From CAYREV01 sp964423345 (GTDB taxonomy: Bacteria; Bacteroidota; Rhodothermia; Balneolales; Balneolaceae), in NCBI GenBank assembly GCA_964423345.1, contig CAYREV010000001.1:100536-164535 (forward strand): 64,000 nucleotides of DNA. The letters run 5' to 3'. Positions 60,257 through 64,000 of this stretch are shown here, piece after piece. The notes under the pieces are model-generated. The model searched no databases. It saw only the letters and a program-made list of their open reading frames with translations, and was not told where the DNA came from. The first letter of the stretch is position 1; each line of letters opens with the position of its first letter. A program made the position numbers and the translations under genes.

Positions 60257-62290
60257 ATGAAATTCAGCAAGAAAATCTTTCCATTTTTATTTGTTCTTCT
60301 TTTAAGCGGTCTTCAAACCGGTTTTTCGCAGCAGCCGGATACCCTTTTCAGGAATCTCGACCCTATACAGATAGATGCCATTTATTCTACCATAAGTCCG
60401 GAACAGGCGCCCCTCTCCCTATTCATTGAATCCCGGACGGTTGTCGAAATCAACAGCGAGCCGGCACTGACCATGGATGACATCACTGCGACCATGCCCG
60501 GCATCTGGGTCAACGATCGTGAAAATTATGCACTGGGTGAACGAATAACAATTCGGGGATTGGGCTGGAGGGCTGCTTTCGGGGTGCGCGGCATACAGGT
60601 GATTATGGATGGGATCCCACTTACGGTTGCCGACGGACAATCGATGCTGAATTCGGTGGACCCCGCCTTTGTCCGCTCCATTGAATTGATCAGGGGGCCC
60701 GCCTCCTCTTTTTGGGGGAACAGCAGCGGGGGGGTATTATACCTTTCCACTTTTGCCGACCCCGAGCACTCCCCGGCGCTCAGGCTTCGAAGCAGCCTGG
60801 GTTCCTACGGGCTTTTTAAACAGGACCTTCAATTTTCCCATGCTGCCGGCAGGCATGAAATTTCAGCATACACCTCTTACATCACCCGGGACGGGTACAG
60901 GGACTACAGCTCTTCTAAAGTAAGCAGGACCGGAATAAGAGGTAGTGTCAACCTCAACAATAAGAGCCGTATTGAATACATGGGAGCTTTTGTAGGCATG
61001 CCCCAGGCCCGCCATCCCAGCAGCCTCACAAGGGAACAGGCCCTGCAGGACCCTACCCAGGCCAATACCGCATTCGCACAAAATGAATCCGGCAAAGAGG
61101 TCTACCAGGCTCAGGCAGGCATAAACTACCACCGGGATACTTCGGCCGGTTTTCTTACGCTTACGGGGTATGGTATTCACCGGGATCTTAATAATCCCCT
61201 GCCCTTTGGGATCATTAGCCTTCAGAGATGGGCCGGAGGAGTGCGCGGCACCTTGGAAAAAGATTTCAACCGGCTCAACCTTAAAGCCGGTTTTGATACG
61301 AAATTGCAGCATGATGACCGGACAGAATATGAAAATAACGGAGGTTCCCGAGGGGCGGTGACCGTTGAACAGGTAGAGAACGTTACCAACCAAGCCCTAT
61401 TCACTACCCTGGATTATACAATCGGAAGCCTGAATATACTTGGGGGACTCCGATACGATTGGATTACCTTTAGTGCCGACACGGGGGCAGGCGACCGGGT
61501 TGGAAACCGAACGTTCCATGCCCTCAATCCCAGCATCGGGTTTTCCTACCTGGCGGGGAGCCACCGTTTATACACCAATTTCAGCACTTCTTTTGAGGCC
61601 CCAACCACCACCGAATTGGTAAACAGGCCGGGTGGAGGCAACGGTTTTAACCCCGGCATAGGGCCGGAACATACCCTGGGTGCCGAAGTGGGATCCAGAG
61701 GCAGCTGGGGCAAACTCTTCAGCTATGACATGGCAGTCTACCGGATGTGGATAAACGATCTGCTGTTTCCCTACCAGCTGGAAGCCAATGGCCCCACATA
61801 CTATAGGAACCAGGGAAAAAGTACCCATACCGGCCTTGAAGCCTCCCTTACCGTTACGCCCGGTAAAGCTTTTCATATGAACCTACTCTACAATTACACC
61901 CACGCCCTATTTGCCGGCGGACGTACCGGGGATGGATTCTCCCTGGAAGATAAACAGGTGCCCGGCATTCCGGACCATCGCTTTAACGCAGAAGCCGGGT
62001 ATTCCCGCGATAATATGCTGCTGGAACTGGGCTACCGGTTTGTAAGCTCATATTACGCCGATAACCTAAACACAGCTGCCGTAGAGGCCTATTCCCTTGT
62101 AAATGCAAAAATAAGCCATCTGATACACTTTAAGGAAACCGGGATGACACTTCAGCCTTACCTTAATGTGAACAACATATTCAATATCCGTTATACCGGA
62201 TCTATCGTACCCAATGCGTTCGGGGGACGCTATTACGAGCCTGCTGCCGGTAGAAATATTCAGTTAGGCATCTCTCTATCACTGGATTAA
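60257..62290 (+). CDS. TonB-dependent outer-membrane receptor
   Basis: A 677-residue receptor from the ATG at 60257 (TTG at 60254 is the alternative). Signal peptide ends near QTGFS-QQ. The plug domain contains LTMDDITATMPGIWVND, ERITIRGLGWRAAFGVRGIQ and GPASSFWGNSSGGVLYLSTF; the barrel has typical strands such as FTTLDYTIGSLNILGGLRYD and ends YEPAAGRNIQLGISLSLD. There is no N-terminal carboxypeptidase-like domain of SusC-type proteins. The ligand is unknown. It is divergent from the Pel-like operon. Confidence 0.92.
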   Translation: MKFSKKIFPFLFVLLLSGLQTGFSQQPDTLFRNLDPIQIDAIYSTISPEQAPLSLFIESRTVVEINSEPALTMDDITATMPGIWVNDRENYALGERITIRGLGWRAAFGVRGIQVIMDGIPLTVADGQSMLNSVDPAFVRSIELIRGPASSFWGNSSGGVLYLSTFADPEHSPALRLRSSLGSYGLFKQDLQFSHAAGRHEISAYTSYITRDGYRDYSSSKVSRTGIRGSVNLNNKSRIEYMGAFVGMPQARHPSSLTREQALQDPTQANTAFAQNESGKEVYQAQAGINYHRDTSAGFLTLTGYGIHRDLNNPLPFGIISLQRWAGGVRGTLEKDFNRLNLKAGFDTKLQHDDRTEYENNGGSRGAVTVEQVENVTNQALFTTLDYTIGSLNILGGLRYDWITFSADTGAGDRVGNRTFHALNPSIGFSYLAGSHRLYTNFSTSFEAPTTTELVNRPGGGNGFNPGIGPEHTLGAEVGSRGSWGKLFSYDMAVYRMWINDLLFPYQLEANGPTYYRNQGKSTHTGLEASLTVTPGKAFHMNLLYNYTHALFAGGRTGDGFSLEDKQVPGIPDHRFNAEAGYSRDNMLLELGYRFVSSYYADNLNTAAVEAYSLVNAKISHLIHFKETGMTLQPYLNVNNIFNIRYTGSIVPNAFGGRYYEPAAGRNIQLGISLSLD

Positions 62291-62461
62291 TTATATGGGC
62301 CATAATCAACGATTAAGAGCTGTAGTCCGCCTTTTAGGGGCAGCCGGCAGCTCTTGGCTGCAGCTCATTCCCGTTTTATAGAAAAATGGGAACCTTCTAG
62401 GTATTTCTTTGTAACAAGTATTAGTTGGTTTTACTCTTGTTACTACACACCCATTGCTTGT

Positions 62462-62468
62462 AAGGAGG
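62462..62468 (+). promoter_or_regulatory. Strong Shine-Dalgarno deciding the 62474 start
   Basis: AAGGAGG at 62462-62468 is 5 bases before ATG 62474, so the start at 62354 of the longer open frame is unlikely. Confidence 0.7.
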
Positions 62469-62473
62469 ACCTT

Positions 62474-63076
62474 ATGTTAAAACACATTACATTTATAGCT
62501 CTACTTTTCGGCGGCATATACTACTACTGGATTACACGGCCCGTAACTCACGGACCCGGTGAAGTTGCCCCTCACCACCCCAGGCAAACCATGTCATACG
62601 ACAATCAAAGCTTCGAGTATAAATCTTTTAACCTGACCCCCGTAGCCAACTTCAAGGCCGAGGTACGATTGCTTTCAAAGAAAAAGTACCTGCATGATAA
62701 ACAAGCTGAACTCGCTCCTTATGATTTTGTAATTGGTTGGGGCCCAATGTCTGACGAGCGTAATCTCGACCATATTTTAATAAAACAGGCTGATCGTTCT
62801 TTTTACTGGGAGATGACCAAGCCTCCCATACCGCAACCGGAGATGATGAAGCACACCGCCAATCTTCGGATAGTCCCTCCCAACAAGGAGGTATCGGATA
62901 AGCTGGAAAATGTACGAATTGGCCAGGTTATAAAGATCAACGGGACCCTTGTGAACGTATCCTCCAGTTATGGATGGAACGTTAAAACTTCCACCGTTCG
63001 CACCGATATAGGGGATGATGCTACAGAAATAGTTTGGCTGAAGGATTTTCAGGTTATCAACAAACACTCCCTATAG
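62474..63076 (+). CDS. Exported protein of unknown function
   Basis: A 200-residue protein starting at ATG 62474 with a strong ribosome-binding site. The N-terminus has one hydrophobic segment (HITFIALLFGGIYYYWI), a signal anchor or signal peptide. The rest is soluble with YDFVIGWGPMSDERNLDHIL, ADRSFYWEMTKPPIPQPEMM and VRIGQVIKINGTLVNVSSSY; the last resembles a beta-strand-rich OB-like domain. I do not recognise the family. No partner is evident; the gene lies after the TonB receptor and before a small membrane protein. Confidence 0.7.
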   Translation: MLKHITFIALLFGGIYYYWITRPVTHGPGEVAPHHPRQTMSYDNQSFEYKSFNLTPVANFKAEVRLLSKKKYLHDKQAELAPYDFVIGWGPMSDERNLDHILIKQADRSFYWEMTKPPIPQPEMMKHTANLRIVPPNKEVSDKLENVRIGQVIKINGTLVNVSSSYGWNVKTSTVRTDIGDDATEIVWLKDFQVINKHSL

Positions 63077-63192
63077 AAATTGGGGGGGGGTTACCCTGCC
63101 GGGAGCCTATCCATTTTATAAAGTGGTCTTAATTTCATTACTTCTTGTGCATATTTGGAATATCTCAAGTAAACTGGAATAGACAAGAGGCC

Positions 63193-63516
63193 ATGAACTG
63201 GATAAAAGAAGTCATTGTAGATATTGCGGTAACCCTTTTCATCATTGCCGCAGTATTGCTGGAAGATCCCTGGATGAAATATATAATATGGATCTATACG
63301 GGCTTGATGTTGCTGACCAAAACGCTGGTGATAACAAGGGACAGTTTTGCCCAGCTCGCTTCCAAAGCCAAAACCAACGCACCCGATTGGTTTTCCCACC
63401 TGCTTTATGCAACCAATACTATTGTGCTTTATGCCTTTCAATGGTGGTATGCTGCAGCCGGATGGACACTGATATGGCTGTTCTCCTACCTGTCAGAACG
63501 CAGGTTAACATCATAG
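63193..63516 (+). CDS. Small membrane protein of unknown function
   Basis: A 107-residue protein from the ATG at 63193, preceded by a purine-rich AAGAGG. Three or four hydrophobic segments (VDIAVTLFIIAAVLL, MKYIIWIYTGLMLLTKTL, LLYATNTIVLYAFQ, WWYAAAGWTLIWLFSYL) cover most of the sequence. No motif is recognised. It converges with the SMP-30-like gene 13 bp away. Confidence 0.7.
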   Translation: MNWIKEVIVDIAVTLFIIAAVLLEDPWMKYIIWIYTGLMLLTKTLVITRDSFAQLASKAKTNAPDWFSHLLYATNTIVLYAFQWWYAAAGWTLIWLFSYLSERRLTS

Positions 63517-63529
63517 ATACCATGCCGGC

Positions 63530-64000
63530 TTACTGCTTGGTTCCGGGGATATTCATCTCCAGGGCAAATATACTGTTGGCCCCGGTTACATAAAGTGTTT
63601 TATTGTTTTTGCCTCCCCAGCAGGCATTCGTAATTTGCTCATCAAAATCCAGCTTTAACAAATGGTTTCCGTCCTTGTCAAAAACAAATAATGCGGGGCC
63701 GGGTCCAGTACTGTACAGGTTCCCTTCCGTGTCTACCACCATGCCGTCGGCTGCTCCAGAAGTACCGGCCTTGCCCATATCGGCAAATTCTACAGGCTCC
63801 CCAACACTTCCGTTTTCCTTTACCTTGAAAGATAGGATGCGGCCGCTTGCCGAATCATTGACATATAGTGTTTTCTCGTCGGGAGAAAATACGATGCCGT
63901 TGGGCCTGCTAAATCCGTCATAAAGCAGTTCCGGCTCTCCTCCCTCCCCGGCCATCTTAAACACACCGCTGAATTCCAACTCCTGATTTTCTTTCGATAC
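63530..64000 (-). CDS. SMP-30/gluconolactonase-like protein, C-terminal part (5' truncated by window edge)
   Basis: The frame is open to the last base on the minus strand, so the start lies outside the window; the TTG at 63979 is an artefact of the cut. About 156 residues are visible. The sequence has beta-propeller repeats with the family's FSRPNGIVFSPDEKTLYVND and GAADGMVVDTEGNLYSTG (Asn/Asp residues that bind the divalent metal), and the end TNACWGGKNNKTLYVTGAN. These match SMP-30/gluconolactonase/LRE proteins, which hydrolyse lactones. The substrate is unknown. Confidence 0.85.
   Translation of the reverse strand, partial: VSKENQELEFSGVFKMAGEGGEPELLYDGFSRPNGIVFSPDEKTLYVNDSASGRILSFKVKENGSVGEPVEFADMGKAGTSGAADGMVVDTEGNLYSTGPGPALFVFDKDGNHLLKLDFDEQITNACWGGKNNKTLYVTGANSIFALEMNIPGTKQ

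Noticed and set aside
62336..62400. GCAGCC/GGCTGC inverted repeat after the TonB receptor gene as terminator
   Set aside because: The stem is only 6 bp and no T-tract follows.
1..64000. tRNA, rRNA, CRISPR array, prophage or intact insertion sequence
   Set aside because: No cloverleaf-like sequence, regularly spaced repeat-spacer series, integrase or transposase was seen; most intergenic gaps are under 200 bp.

Overview
The window reads as chromosome of a Gram-negative member of the Bacteroidota/Balneolota (FCB) group, most likely a Balneolota-type marine or halophilic bacterium. This rests on gene content judged by eye: DUF2480 beside a suf operon, a DUF5777 barrel with YceI and a cytochrome-like lipoprotein, BamD/SurA, a TonB-dependent receptor, a type 2 IPP isomerase and an NSS-family sodium symporter. 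No database search was possible. Coding density is very high, convergent genes often lie 6-30 bp apart, and I saw no rRNA, tRNA, CRISPR array, prophage or intact insertion sequence.

Layout. 1-4964 (+): a PpiC-type isomerase cut by the window edge, SurA, a MoxR ATPase and a membrane VWA-like protein. 4971-17392 (-): a META-domain lipoprotein, an S66 LD-carboxypeptidase, nadD-bamD-polyprenyl synthase, fni, an SDR enzyme, then DUF2480, a SufA-like carrier, an Nfu protein and sufS-sufD-sufC-sufB (transcribed sufB first). 17686-19550: a second SDR and a CcdA/DsbD-like membrane protein. 19563-27603 (-): greA, a GC-rich ugd-uxs pair, a Nudix hydrolase, an outer-membrane barrel, a caspase-fold lipoprotein lacking the catalytic dyad, an EamA transporter and pta, nearly all overlapping or 1-8 bp apart. 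27785-38257 (+): housekeeping genes trmH-like, metG, NSS symporter, efp, accB, accC, gcvH, guaA and a periplasmic-binding-fold protein. 38265-40108 (-): mltG and a Bax-inhibitor-1 family protein. 40109-40704: an unusually structured 596-bp divergent intergenic region. 40705-44449 (+): an ECF sigma factor, a membrane-anchored barrel protein, a CX4CH lipoprotein, YceI and DUF5777.

The most interesting part is 45204-60125 (-), a tight nine-gene operon that looks like a rearranged Pel exopolysaccharide system. In transcription order it encodes a REC-histidine kinase, a REC-GAF regulator, two related GT4 glycosyltransferases (the second is PelF-like), a PelG-like flippase with an N-terminal extension, a GAF/HD-GYP-like protein, a secreted GH114 hydrolase (PelA hydrolase-like), a 691-residue polytopic membrane protein of unknown role, and a 1283-residue lipoprotein fusing a PelA-type deacetylase to PelB-like TPRs and a C-terminal outer-membrane barrel. 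Canonical PelC, PelD and PelE are not recognisable. The inferred logic is cytoplasmic polymerisation (PelF), membrane passage (PelG and perhaps the polytopic protein), periplasmic deacetylation/hydrolysis, and export through the barrel of the fusion protein, with phosphorelay and cyclic-dinucleotide-type control replacing canonical PelD.

After the Pel-like operon come a divergent TonB-dependent receptor, two small unknown proteins and an SMP-30/gluconolactonase-like gene cut by the window end.
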